Translations under genes and position numbers: made by a program
Notes under the pieces: model-generated
What the model saw: only the letters and a program-made list of their open reading frames with translations
What the model was told of the DNA's origin: nothing
Databases searched by the model: none
Source: Chiridota heheva
Taxonomy: Eukaryota > Echinodermata > Holothuroidea > Apodida > Chiridotidae
Length of the DNA stretch: 64,000 nucleotides
Assembly: GCA_020152595.1 (NCBI GenBank)
Contig: JAIGNY010001647.1
Coordinates: 1,112,501-1,176,500, forward strand
Direction of reading: 5' to 3'
Shown here: piece after piece, positions 46,662 to 58,964 of the stretch
How the letters are laid out: each line of letters opens with the position of its first letter
Position numbering within the stretch: the stretch's first letter is position 1

Positions 46662-48785
46662 CCAAAGAAAATTATTTTCTTTGACCCCACAACAATTGAA
46701 CTGTTTCATGGATTCAGTCAGCATCAAAGGTCATACAATGGTCTGTTTTATAATATATATGGAGAAGAGGCAAATTTAGGCATTGCAAGATATTTGAACG
46801 GAGAACACCCTCACTCATGATTAAACTAATGAAAATTGAGATATTTTCTGCTCCCGAATTAGAATTTAATAATCGGAAGAAGGTAGAAATGATTGCAATA
46901 AGAATCCGATTTTATTTAAACATTGACTTATTGACAACACCACCACGCCATGGGCTCAGCATTATGGGTTGAAGGTAAATTTAAACTCGACTGGTTGTAA
47001 AAAATAGTATCTTTCGTTGCCTTTGATAAAAAGAGCATTGGTTTTACAGGACCAAGATTCGCGATTCAGAAAGAAAAAATTGCCTCTCTGCTCAATTTGC
47101 ACAATTATGATGACATCTCCAGGTGATTTAAATTAGACCACCTTTTGAAATCATACTGCAAATTACTGAGGTGAACTTTGCATCAATTGTTGTTAATTTA
47201 ATAAACTACAGCAGTGAACCATCTGATTGGCTTATTGGAGCTACTTTGATATCTTCTGGTATGGCAATTTTTTTAAATTTTTACCTGTACAAATAAATAT
47301 TAGACCATTATGATTGCTGATAAGCATTGAGATAAATTTCAACAACAAAAATTGTTTTGGCAATGATATAGATGAATAAAGAAAATTCAGACTATTATGA
47401 CTGCCGATGAAAGTTTTGATACCAAATCGTCCGTGCGAAACTTTAACAACAAGAAACATTTTGTTTTAATGATATGCCTTTAGCGATTTTGGCGAAAATT
47501 TAATCCTTGGAAAATCAATAATATAAATACAATCAAAATATCCTTTATAAAAACTAGAAAAGAAAAATAATCTGCAAAGCAGATTAAAAAAATATGAACG
47601 ATTTATCTACTGATAAGTTCAAAAAATGAAGGGAAAAATTAGTTGTAATTAAGCGAATTATCCATACGCAAGATGGGCCTTTTGAAGCATTTTTCATTTA
47701 AAAAAATTTAAGTGTGAGAAATAAGCGCTTGTAAAAGGACTTCTTAAGATCACTGTTTTTCTATTGTTTGTCGCTTAAGGCATCTACGCCCTTAAAAAAG
47801 ATTTCAAAAATATGATTTACATAGAGCGGTTTCGTCAAATGTCCTTTTCTTGAACTTTGGTAATACAACAAAAACTTATCATCATCTGTTAGAAAACCAA
47901 GCAAAGAGCAAAGAAGCAAAGAGCTTGGAAGCTCCTTGTTTGAAGAATCTAAAGAAACACGATCAAACAATAAAACAGATCACGAACAAGGAATGTTAAT
48001 TAAAGCTCAAAGAATTTAAAAGTTGGCAGACTTCGAATTCTTCTTTAGAGTGCCAACAATCACACGTTGACGAGACACAAGATGGGGCTTATTGGCGTCC
48101 TTCGTAGTGGGGTTCATCAAATTCATATTCTATATTTTCTCTCCGTATTGTAAGTATATAATGTTTAACTTGACGTGAATAAGCATAGGCTATTTAGTCT
48201 AGGTTTATATTAACGGAGTAGTGCAAAGGTCAAGCAAGTCCATCTTATACAAATGAGGACTTTAAAAGAAACAAAATGGTAAAGAAAGCATTTAAAAATC
48301 TTATTTTGTTAAGGAGATATTTAAGTTTGAAATTTGGTATCGTTTGTGTAGAAACGACTGAAATGAAGACTAGTTGTGATGTCACACCCTCAGATTCCTG
48401 ACAGTTTGATGTATTCTATAGTATTTTGTCCTTCGGCTTTGTGGCTTAAAAACCATTCCGTTAAAGAGGGCCTGCCATGGATTTATAATTAGCTCTTAAT
48501 TGATTAATTGGATCATTTGCTATCCAAAAATGTAGGTTACGTTTGCTAAATTCCCTAAATTGTTTTTATCGAGGGAAAGAAAATGATAATTTCTATCAAC
48601 TTTGAAAAAACAAAACAGTTCTTCGGATTAGTAGCTGATGACGTCACATGACGTAGGTATAGTGAGTCGATTCATGTGCTTCTTCTTATCAACATGTAAC
48701 AAGGTACTGTACACGGTACAGTTACAAGTGTTCTTTATGTGATTTTGACATCGGAAGGAGAAGAAATTCAGCTGAAATAAGAAAA
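46662..48785. other. Intergenic, no gene supported
   Basis: About 2 kb of AT-rich sequence. A loose ~100-bp duplication (TTAGACCATTATGATTGCTG / TCAGACTATTATGACTGCCG) lies at 47,300-47,460. Near 48,640, TGACGTCACATGACGTAGG, a CRE-like double site, lies about 150 bp upstream of the THAP exon and could serve its promoter. Confidence 0.4.
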
Positions 48786-48896
48786 ATGTCATTTCATTGT
48801 GTCATAGGAGAGTGTAGTAATGAAAATGAGAGATACAAATTTCCAAAGGATCCGAAAATGAGACGTTTATGGAAGACGTTTGTGCAGCTAACTAAC
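48786..48896 (+). CDS. THAP zinc-finger protein, first coding exon
   Basis: ATG at 48,786 (AAAAATGTC) opens SFHCVIGECSN, then YKFPKDPKMRRLWKTF. This is the start of a THAP domain, a C2CH DNA-binding zinc finger found in many animal regulators and in P-element-type transposases: Met, Cys-x4-Cys, the FPKD block and the invariant Trp are in place. A donor-like AAC|GTTAGA ends the exon at 48,896, before the second Cys-His pair, which should be on the next exon. The frame continues to 49,043 by chance. No second THAP half was found nearby, so the gene may be partial or the next exon distant. Confidence 0.6.
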
Positions 48897-49436
48897 GTTA
48901 GACTTGGACTACAAATTAGGCCTACGGCCTACAGCCTACAGGGCAATAAAGCAGGCACCAATTCCGCTACAAGCTCTGACCTTACCTTGATGAACAACGA
49001 CCTGCAAAGAAACCAAGGCCTTCTTGGAAACATCGTGCCATAAAACAGGTTAGTTTAAGTTTTGTATGCAAGCTAGGACGAAATTTGGTTTACATTATAA
49101 TGTGGAGATGTGCTGTGGTACTAGTATAAAAAAGGTAACCGGGCATTTCCACCAAAATATGAACTTTTAATTTTAGATAAGCCTATAGGCTTATGCTACA
49201 TTACGGTCACAGTGATCCCATAGTTTTTCCTTATGCTTAGATGTTGTTTGTATTCATAACTGGAAGTTTTTTGATGGTGTAACAGTATCTACATTTACAT
49301 ACAACTTCCATTTAAAAGTGGGTTCTTCCAAATAAAAAGTTAGACCTATTTAACCAATTTTGTCTTCACAATTCGCACATGGTGTTATATACCTATATCA
49401 TTTCCAGTGTAATTTTTTTAATGTATATATATATTA

Positions 49437-49848
49437 CAGGCCTCCCAGTGACTCTTTTTTTAAATAAAGGTTTTTTTAAAGGTTGGAAAAGTTTTAATAA
49501 AGGTTTTTAAAGGTTTTGGATTTAAATAAAAAGGTTTATGAAGGTTAACTCATGAAATAAATGTTCATACAATGAGCATATTTTTGGGCAAAAGGCAGTT
49601 GGTGGCGCCAAAAGTCCATTACTTACGTGAAGTTGGAAATCTTATTTTGGTCCTGCTACTTTTTAAATGTGTGTTGAGAACAGATATGCTATTAAATGAA
49701 TGTGTATACTTACCAATGAAGCTAAAACCTTGGCACTCGAATCATTTACCTTACTTAACTGTGAAAATAAAGGTTTTAAAGGTTATTTTGAAAGGAATAA
49801 AGGTTTAAATTGCCAATAAAGGTTTTTAAAGGTTTACCGGGAGCCCTG
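49437..49848. mobile_element. hAT-like MITE with internal AATAAAGGTTT repeats
   Basis: The left end CAGGCCTCCCAGTGAC and the right end, reverse-complemented, CAGGGCTCCCGGTAAAC form inverted termini. The flanks ATATATTA and ATATCAAA are only partly alike. The interior carries many copies of AATAAAGGTTTTTAAAGG near both ends, with a 78-codon chance frame between. Confidence 0.6.
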
Positions 49849-51019
49849 ATATCAAACAACTTATTTTGTACCTTTTCAGTTAAGTCTAAGGCTATCCTAA
49901 AATAATTGTTCGTTTGGCGCAACCCTACCTGTCCTTAAAAATTGGTGCCTACTCAAATTATTTCATTTTTTCTTATCTGAAGTGTTAACCTTTTATTGTA
50001 CAAAAGGTATGAAAAAACCTGATATTGGCTCAGAAAACATTGCCTACCTACCCAATTTTTTTCTCAACAAAATGAGTTTTACTAAACCAACAATTAATTA
50101 TGAATAGCCTAATTTAAGTCAGTTATTTTTATTCATGAAGAAATGCATTTCATTGAACTCTCTTGCTGAGCTCATGGCATCATTTTCTTCGGAGATCATG
50201 ATGATAGTTGACAAAACTGAATCTACTAGATCAGGAGGCTTGGAGGGGTCAGCCTGAAAATAAAAGGTTACCAATTTTCAAGGTACTATAATGCCTAGCA
50301 TGTTGATTATGGAAATCTGAATATCTGCAGTGGGATACGTCTGCACCTGTGATAGTATACCGGGCCATAAGAATCCTGCACTTGCCCACCCCCGAACTCA
50401 TGGGATTTCCCCGATTATGGGTGGCCTGGGTATCCACCTTATCCACCAATGAGGTGGATACAAAAAATAAATCACACACAGTATTTCCTGTAAATTCTTG
50501 GAAGCTTGCGAAGTGGGAGGGGGGGGGGGATAGAAGTCTATGTCCCCTGTCATTAGCTGATGTCACCCATGTGTGATAACAATCCATATTGATGATCAAA
50601 CTTTAGGTATTTCAATCTCTAAATAGTGGACAAAAATTTTCACATGCCTAAATTACAAGCACAGCAGCCCCGAATTAATATCATTTGATATATATACAAA
50701 TTTGTAATAACTTATTACATTGGGAAGGAGACGGTTTGTTTCTTACGAAAGCTGAATTTTCATGGGTCAAATTTTGCCAGCTGTTGCATTTACAAAGTGG
50801 GGAAACTTTCTTGTTCAATGAATTTAAATTGTGTTGGACCTTTATATGTTATCAAGACGTGCCAAGGTTTATTTAAAATCTTTATTTTAATCAAGGATTG
50901 ATGGAATAAGAGGGCAATCATGTTTTGTAAAATTTACAAATTGCCCCATTAAAAAGAAGTAACAGCAAATTAAAATATTGCTATCCATATAATAAAGTTG
51001 TTTTTTAATGTTCTTGCAG
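49849..51019. other. Intergenic or intronic, no gene seen
   Basis: No supported ORF; a G-run at 50,518-50,530. The 116-codon minus frame at 50,249-50,599 has no recognisable features. Confidence 0.4.
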
Positions 51020-51219
51020 AATATCTTGACATTCTACCCAAGGAAGTGTATGCTCTCGCAGTGCTGGATGAGTCGGTCAGAAACCAGTCAAGTCGCATTC
51101 CTAGCCCTCATCAACCTGTATCAAGCGGTATGACAAAAGCTACCTTGGAAGAAGTCTTTGAGAGGCATCCATCCAGATTCCAAACAACTGAACAAAATCA
51201 GCAGAAAATGTGGATGTAA
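51020..51219 (+). CDS. Candidate terminal exon, possibly of the THAP gene
   Basis: A strong acceptor, TTTTTTAATGTTCTTGCAG, precedes 51,020. The frame reads YLDILPKEVYALAVLDES, then SSGMTKATLEEVFERHPSRF, to a stop at 51,217. Just past it a second frame keeps a protein-like text (VTGVDCTSDTLQMEENTP) to a TGA at about 51,282, so a one-base frame error may hide a longer exon. It has the strand and spacing to be a downstream exon of the THAP gene at 48.8 kb, but no domain confirms this. Confidence 0.35.
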
Positions 51220-52762
51220 CAGGTGTTGATTGCACTTCAGACACACTGCAAATGGAAGAAAACACTCCTGGTACTAGCAACTGATTCCATCAGGTTTTGA
51301 TGTTTATATTGGACATGACCTCATATTTTCCTGCACTTATATTACTTTTATGAAATGTATCTGTAAAAAAACCTTCATTTTATAAATGAGATAGGGTTTG
51401 GTACATTAATGTTGCATACACTAGATCATCTTTTTAGTAAAAAATGAGTACCAGCTTTCTTGGGAAGCTAGTTTCATGGAAACGAGACAGCAACATCCCT
51501 AGGGGCTATATGGTTGGGGTTGATATAATTGGAAATAAGGCCTAACAAATTGTTTGTTTGCCCTCCACTTTGAAAACAAGCTAAAGAGGCGGGCGGGCGG
51601 AAAATGTATAATTTCTAAGAGGTCATTGGAGAGTTGAAAATCATGGCTGCAAGATCATTAAGATAGTATACGGCCAAATATTAATTTCACGGCCAATTTT
51701 CTTGATTTGTACAATGTGTATTAACACAATTAATTTTGCCAAGCTGCATTTTCAATAAAATTAAACCTTTTTTTTTTTTTTTTAGCCAAATCAATATTTT
51801 GGGTCGTAAAAAGGACATTCTATGAGGTGTAGAGATTTTTGAAAACCAAATATATATATATTTTGTAATGCCGGGGTTGGTGGAGGAGGGCAAACGAACA
51901 AGTTTTTATGCCTAATAAGCATTTGTAACTTCCACCAGAAATTTATTTTATGGAAGTATGAAAAGGTTTGACAAATTTCTTTTGCGGACCCTGCGACAAT
52001 TAATTTTTCCATTACGCAATTCAAGGAAATAAACAAAAGGCCTGCAAAATAATTAATTCAAAATAAGAGAAGTGTTGGATTAGGGCCAGGAAAATAAATT
52101 AGCATGTCATCTGGCAATTAAGCATTTCATAATACTTGCCTTAGTAACAGGCAAAAACTTTTGATAATTTATTGAACCCCGAGGTGTAAGCAATTATACA
52201 TATATTTGGTTGGCTTCAAGTTACTTCTGTACACTGCAGACCAGATGTGTTGTGGGCTCATTGTTAAGAAATTATGTTTATAACGAGAACTACCAAAATT
52301 CTCAATAAGCACTTGAGTTGGAACTAGATACATATCTTAATCTAGATTTGAACTAGATCCCTTAAGTAGTAGTTGAGAGGGATCAGTAACAGGGCAGTGA
52401 TGTTTTCCTCTCTTTATAAAAGTGAGCATTCTAAGGAGCAAAAATAAAAGGAAATCAAATACCATAAAAAAGGCTTCATTTATGTGTGTGACTAGTATTC
52501 ATTGCTGTTTTGGATGGGGTGGTGGCAGGGGTAACATTGAAACCTGAAGAATTACAATAAAATATTTGCCCATCTTTATGATGGAACCTCCACTTAGCTG
52601 TGAATTAGATAGGAGTAAAATCAAGTACAAATTGATTTTTGTTTTCACTTTTCAAGTAACTTGTTTATATTTGTCAAACTTGTAAGAAGTAATACAGGGA
52701 AAGAATACAAAGGAAGCACAAAATATTTTGAAAAAGACTAGTACTTCTTATCTCAATGTTAC
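51220..52762. other. Intergenic, no gene seen
   Basis: AT-rich sequence with a T-run at 51,769-51,784 and a TA run at 51,851-51,862; nothing else stands out. Confidence 0.5.
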
Positions 52763-53271
52763 TTAAAGGTACAATCACATCTAAAAGCAACTTGGGTTTA
52801 ATTGCTTTAAAATATAGAATGGAACATTAATATAACGAAAACTCCAATTGAAATAGCTTTTACAAAGTTTTTAACTTTTGGATGTTATTGTGCAATATTT
52901 TTGACATTGAAGTTTAATACCTCTCCAATTGTTTCTATAAATCATTTGTGTTTCAGTCCTTTTTAATTTATATTTTAAATGTCAAAGTCTGATTTCATGT
53001 TGTTGTTTGTATATTGAATATACCTTAAGCAATGGGTAATCAGCTAAAAAGAACTAAAGCTAACAACTGGTTAACATTGAGAAACACATTAAAGAATTTG
53101 AGTTATATTAAACAGATAACACCACAAAGTTTGCCTAAATTCTAAAACCTTCAAACTTTGATTGACCATTTCTTAAAAGCTAGACAAGCTTTTGTTTGAA
53201 AATGCATTTTGCTCAGAATTTAACTTTTATTCACATATCTAAAAATTGTTACATGTCATCAAGACCTTTAA
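52763..53271 (+). mobile_element. TTAA-flanked repeat, copy 2
   Basis: It starts TTAAAGGTACAATC and ends AAGACCTTTAA, so short inverted ends (TTAAAGGT) enclose 509 bp. It is homologous in the same orientation to 44,641-45,160. TTAA ends are also seen on the unrelated element at 11.2 kb. Non-coding. Confidence 0.75.
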
Positions 53272-53702
53272 CCTTCCATCAATGGCTTCACTAGATTTTC
53301 ATGCCACGGATGCAAAACTAGCAAAAAAATTATGTCAAACGGTGCAAAATGTGCGGTTGAGGGCACAAAATGTCTGTTAGGAGTTGAGCTACTGTATTCG
53401 GGTTTGACTAAATGTCACTATCATGGGTGACAAAGAAATAAGGTGAACAATTTCTGCTGCATCAAGCTTTTCCTTTTTATATATTTCCAGTAGCTCATAT
53501 CATGCATACACAGTTTTTGGATGCCTTTTGGGAATCTGAGCCGCCCTCTACTCCCACCATATAAATCAATGCCAGTGTTGTTTTTTTTCAACTGAAGGTA
53601 AAGGTAGAGGTAAATCCATTCTGGAATATCAAACTGGATCAGGGTATAGAAGTCTGATATGATTTTTCACTTACTGTCACTAGCCCCTTCAAAACTTTGT
53701 AC

Positions 53703-53919
53703 TTAGTGTTCTACATGTAAATATAAGAGCCTAATTTGTAATAAAAAAATAAATAGACAACATAAATTGCCGGATACTGGAGTCCTGCTTCCTGCATATT
53801 CCGCTGAAGGAAAGACCTCCCTGATCTTGGTGAAAGTGCATACCGGAAGTGGTACCCTTACATGTTTGCCGAGATATCCCTAACTCTGCCAGTGTCTGTA
53901 GGTAGTATAAGGATAGTGT
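53703..53919 (-). pseudogene. P2X7 C-terminal-like domain, second exon with in-frame stop
   Basis: On the minus strand an acceptor CTTCTTTCACAG precedes 53,919. The frame reads HYPYTTYRHWQS, a TAG (53,880-53,882), then GYLGKHVRVPLPVCTF and IREVFPSAEY. This matches the tail of the P2X7 intracellular-domain family (AYRQF-x-x-W ... LGK-x-x-R-x-x-x-P-x-C ... IR-x-x-FP). The in-frame stop breaks the domain unless a later acceptor (GCAGAGTTAG|G) is used. Family members in invertebrates are often expanded and of unknown role; in mammalian P2X7 the domain is the cytoplasmic ballast. Confidence 0.6.
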
Positions 53920-54712
53920 CTGTGAAAGAAGAAATGCATTTCATTAGAAAATCATATGACAAGCACTGGATACAAGCACTCTTAAATTGATTGATGCTAA
54001 ACTAAAACATGACTTTGCCACTTGGCAGGTACAGTATATAAATATATTTCCTGGTTATTTTTTCATTTTATCATTGAATAATATGCAAATGAAATGTTGC
54101 TGGAAATAAAACTAGTTTGTTCAGACAAAATGAAATTCTGCTTGTGCACATAAGATATTCTGCTTGTTCACAGAACGTTTATAATCCAATTGGAGGACTG
54201 TACTTCATCGGAAAAAGAAGAAAATCTTAGTTGTTATGTGTAGCCTGACAGGAGCTTTATCTTACCTGAAAAACAATCATTTCTTGTTTACGTTATCATT
54301 ATTATTATTTCTTATTATTCCTCGCATACTTGAAGCTTTGCTTTGGTCTGACATTGCGAATACCATTCCTATAAATTTCTACGTTAGATGGGATCCTTGA
54401 AAGAATGATTAGTGAAATGAGAGGTAACACATTCTTTATTTCTATGTGAACAAGAGAAAAAGATACTTAAGAGGCTGTTAAAAGTATTTCTAAAATGGTG
54501 CATGAGCTAAACCGTGCTAGAACACGAAGAAAAACAACCTGTATCCAGAATCATCCTAAGGTATCCTGATATCCCAACGTTATGCTGCACTACACATAGT
54601 TCTAACATGTCAAAAATGGGGTAATTCTCTGTAATAAAATGCAATAAAATTTTAAACATAAATTATTCCAAACAAAATCTAAATGATTTGCAATGCTACT
54701 CACTCATGAAAT

Positions 54713-54911
54713 TCATATCAGCTCTATTTCCATACTTCTGACTGTAACTGGAACAGTGCAACTTGTAAAACATGGTGATTCAGACAATCTGGCTGAAATC
54801 CAGGGTGGGCATTCCCTGTCTTCTTCCTCACTTTTGATCTTGACAAGAACCCTCTGCATCTCTTTGCAGCATTGGCACTCGTTCACTTTTGGCATCATGC
54901 CACATGGGCAC
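54713..54911 (-). CDS. P2X7 C-terminal-like domain, first exon
   Basis: An acceptor TTTATTCTTTTTAG on the minus strand precedes 54,911. The exon encodes CPCGMMPKVNECQCCKEM and later ECPPW...SPCFTSCTVP, with closely spaced Cys as in the P2X7 intracellular (ballast) domain, W-C-x-C-x-x-C...E-x-x-CC-x-E. It lies 0.8 kb upstream (in gene direction) of the exon with the matching C-terminal half. The donor is unclear; GAA|GTATGG near 54,730 is a candidate before the stop at 54,713. N-terminal exons were not found. Confidence 0.55.
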
Positions 54912-55259
54912 CTAAAAAGAATAAATGATGAACTAAATGATAAAAACCTTGTGAAGAACAAAGTTTACTTGTCGAGCCAAAATAGCAACTAAGTAATACT
55001 GCACATTAGGGTCATCGGCATAACTAGACATTTTCCAGCAGTGTCAAATTGGCAATTTTTAAGCTAAGTTTATATTCCCCAAATTTGATTACTTTTCCAG
55101 CAATGCTTTGACAATTATACCTAAAAAAGACATTTAAATGAACAATTTTCCAAAATATAAACCGAACTTTTTGAAAGAAGTCAAGATTTATCAGAATAAT
55201 TAGATACTTTAAATTGTATTTTTGTAAACTAACATCCACATTTTAAATTATGATTGGAA

Positions 55260-56290
55260 TCTTTGTTTGTTTGATGGGAGTTTAACGGCACCACAACAGC
55301 AAGGGTCAAATTGTGCCTGAAAGGTTAGATCATTCCAGAGGTAGGAAGGTGAGTAACAGGGGGAGATTGAGAAAAACACGAGAACTAAAAGCCAGAAAGC
55401 TGGGATCGAGAGAGGAGGTGTATGGGTGAAGAAATAATGCAGTGAGAGAGGGGTGGGGAAAGAGGACTAAATATGGTTGTAGAGGGAAGCATGATGAAGG
55501 AAGGAGATAATTTTATCCAGAGTTTTTTTTTTTGGAAGAGCTCGGCTATTGAGTTGTGAGCAGCGAGGGAAGCTCTGGGAAAGTTGTACAGGGGGGAAAC
55601 AAGGAGAATGTGAGGGTGCAATAGCAATTGTTGCAGAAAGGTGGAGGGGAGCCAATAAGGGGGTGTGAGTGAGTGAGGTGGGTGTGACCTATTCAAGACG
55701 GGTAATGTGGATCTTGTCGACACGGAATAGGTTGTGAATGGTGGGTTTGATCGGAATGGTGGGCTGGATGACGTGAAGTTTCTTATCAATTTTGGAGTCC
55801 CATGAGGTTTGTCAGTGGCCACGAACAAGTGAAGCGATACGCGGTTTGATGTCAGAAGGGTTTTGGGAAAAGAAGTAGGGGGAAGGGTGAAGGCAAGCTT
55901 AACAGCTGCATCAACCCTGTCATTGCCAGGAATGCCAACATGGCTGGGTATCCAGAAGAAAAGACTATGTTTCCTACAAAGGGGGCAAAAGGAGTTTACC
56001 GAGGATGAGGTGAGATGTGGGGTTATCCCATTTAACATTGAGTAATGGAGTAAGGACAGCCGTGGAGTCGGAAAAGATGGCAAAGTGGCTGAGCGGAGAG
56101 TATTTAATAAAGTTGAGGACGAAGAGGATGGCCTTGGCCGAGAAGATGGATGAGTCGGGAAGCCTGCTGCTGAGGGTGATGTCTCAAAAAGAGAGTTCAA
56201 ATTATTTGGGCGAGCTGGTTATTAGCAAGAACGGGCAAGCAAGAGCAGTTTATATCTATTCTATCACCAAATATATTTTCTTTTAAACTT
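55260..56290 (-). pseudogene. LINE remnant with RNase H domain (I-type clade)
   Basis: On the minus strand the 271-codon frame at 55,385-56,200 contains FFWIPSHVGIPGNDRVDAA, the C-terminal block of a retroelement RNase H. Just upstream, in another frame, SSIFSAKAILFVLNFI and FAIFSDSTAVL give its earlier blocks (56,040-56,170). RNase H after the reverse transcriptase is found in I, Tad, R1-like and related LINE clades. At least one frame change separates the blocks, and a T-run (55,524-55,533) interrupts the tail. It is a dead 5'-truncated copy; the 3' end is near 55,260 (read minus). Confidence 0.75.
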
Positions 56291-58964
56291 TAAATAAGAT
56301 AAAGAACATCTGATGAAATTCAGATAAGGAAACATGCGAAATTTATACACAGTACCGCACATGCATCAATCCAGCTTATTTGCATATGACGACACAGAAA
56401 GAATAATGACGGTTTCTAATCCACCAATTTGTACTTTTGTCCAACGAATAAAACTTGATCTCGTAAATGACTCGCGAATTCATCAATTTAGAAATGTAAT
56501 GTAAGTATTTTGAAATATAAAAGCAATATTTCAGAAAAACACATTCTGGTTTATCCATATCTTCGGTTAACTTAGCGAAAAACAATACACAAAGGTCAAA
56601 ATGATGTCAGTGTCGTGTCACGAAGGCTTAAAGCACACGGCCGTGTCCCGTCAAAGTGCGAAGAATACTGGAAAATGTTATAGGAACAGAAACTACTTTT
56701 ATTTAATATTCTTAAATTTGTCAGAAGAGGAAGATTTGAACAGTTTTGAAGTTGTTGAACATAGCGTTTGGTCTAAGGGCTATTCACTGCTAGGCTAGTT
56801 ACAGCGACAGTACTGTGTAGCCTGTAGGTACGAAGCTTAGGCCCTTATGTTACAAATAAGACTAATGATTCTGGAAAAAAGTAAAGGAAGCAGTGGCACG
56901 TTTCATTCCTAGTAATATACTTGTTTGGTGCAAGTACTGAACAATTATAGCCCTGTTGAACTTGTATTAGTATGAAGTTGTAGGCCTAACTTTTTAAATG
57001 TTGTACCTTTTGCTTTTTATTTATTGCATTCTATTTTAAGCTGTGCACATTGACTATGTTGTTGCTCAATTTGAATCTGGCATAATCAGCTTGTCAGCAA
57101 GAAGTTTGTTCCTGCTGAAATTGAGTATTTTCGGCAGAATTGACTTTTGTGCGTAGAATTATTATTAGCAGATTAGAGGTTAATCCGTGGATGTAAGTTT
57201 AATATCCGTACTCTACATTAGAAACTGTCAATCTTAATGAATATGCAACGGCCCTGTTATTTACTGGGAGTGCTGTCATTGGTCATTTTTTCAGCTACTG
57301 TCCGTTCGTTGGGTACTAGCCGGACAGTAGGATTATGCAAATGAGCTTGTCAGCCAATCAGGTAGCTTGAAATGAATAAAACGAACACTAGTGGTGGTAG
57401 AATTTGTTGTAAACAGTTTTTCTTCAATCTGAAAGAGATTAATGAGTGAAAATTTCGTGGAATTTAGATGAGCAAGGATGTTTTTGATAATTTTACCTAG
57501 AAATGAGGTAAATGTGATATTGTTGTGTTTTATATCAAAAACTAGTTTCTGAATTTTTATTTTCAATGAGACTAGTTGTTTAATGTGTGGGTTTAGCTTG
57601 ACCATGAGTTTTAAATATTTATGTATACTAGGAGACGGTTAGGTTAGACTGCCTATCGGCTTCTGGTTTTGATAAATTTGACACAAAATTGACGGACAGC
57701 CTGCAAAATCCGTTCTCGGAAAATGAGGTAATTTGTTCATTACCTAACTATTGACCAATCGTAGTTCTAATGAATATGTATGGTAATCATCTCCAATGGT
57801 ACGAGTGGAATCATTATGGGATAGCTAGATGGTGTTGCAAAATGTCTTGGTTTAAAAGTAGGTGCAACACATCCAGAAACTTAGTTTTAAGTCCAAATCT
57901 TAGTCTTCGGTAGTTTATTCTTGGCTCATTGTAAATAGTGTATCAAAAATTTCACCTTGGCTGTCACATCCTAAATTTCTGACTTGGAATATTCTAGAGA
58001 TATTCTTGAATTAAAAAAAAACTCCACAGATTATGAGTCATTTTGACTTAGGCCTACTGCAAATAAGAAAATTGAATCTGAAACTTTGCAAATATCTGAC
58101 TATGTCATTGCTGTTCAAATAGCGAAAGGCACTATTTTTGTTAAAGTAGAATTGTTATTGATTGGAAGTTTCAATTAATCCCTGTTATTTCTGTATTGCT
58201 TGAACTTGTTTGAAACAATTTAAAACTGTTCAAATGCCATACTATGTACAGTATTCCAAAAGGACATAGTTCTTGCAAAACTGTCTGAAAGAAATGGAAG
58301 TTCCTGCAAAGCTGTTAAACAAAAGAAATGTTCCTGTTAAAATAAACTGTTGTTGACTTTGTCAGTGAATACTGAAGATTATTCTCTAGCATGGAATTTC
58401 GAGAGAATTATCAAAAAACTGTAAACTGTCAACTTAATTAACTGTTCATGATATCCAAACTGAACTTGAGCCATCCAGCATTTTTGTCGTTTGAATCTTC
58501 AAAACTTGTTTGAGCACTTAGTTTGCTGTGGACAATTGTGTTATTCTTTCGCCTGGAGTTGAGCACATTTGTGAGACTGTTTATATTTGTTAATTTTGAT
58601 TTGGATTGTGCAAATAACCAGTCAACCAGCCGTAAGTCTTCATCCGAAATCACATTTCCATGCAAGGCTTTAGGAAACATTTTCAAAATTTAGGAAATCG
58701 GGAATTCTGGGGCTATTCCATTTTTTTTCATGTGCAAAAACGCACTTTAAATATTTTGTATTTTGTACCATGTTTAAATTTCGAATTTCACCAATTGTTT
58801 TTAATAGTTACCCGTAAATCGTCTTTTTACATGAAAATTTCACGTTTTATTTAGAATTAGATTTTTTTTCATGTAAAATTATTGAGTTAAGGAGGTTTTG
58901 TTCAAAACTGCGTTTTTGCTATGTATAAAATCTGTATTAGTTCAGAGTCTTGGATAACCTAATA
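56291..58964. other. Intergenic or intronic, no gene supported
   Basis: Several 60-90-codon frames occur on both strands without domains. Candidate regulatory structure at 57.25-57.36 kb is listed separately. Confidence 0.45.
57276..57358. promoter_or_regulatory. Octamer and CCAAT motifs with a perfect hairpin
   Basis: ATTGGTC (reverse CCAAT, 57,278), a perfect 10-bp inverted repeat CTACTGTCCG / CGGACAGTAG (57,295-57,304 and 57,321-57,330), the octamer ATGCAAAT (57,335-57,342) and CCAAT (57,354-57,358) fall in 80 bp. The combination resembles a proximal promoter, but no gene start is recognised on either side. Confidence 0.3.

Noticed and set aside
55385..56200. 271-codon minus frame as an intact host gene
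   Set aside because: Only the RNase H C-terminal block is protein-like; the rest is Ser/Pro-rich low complexity read out of frame, with the earlier RNase H blocks in a neighbouring frame.
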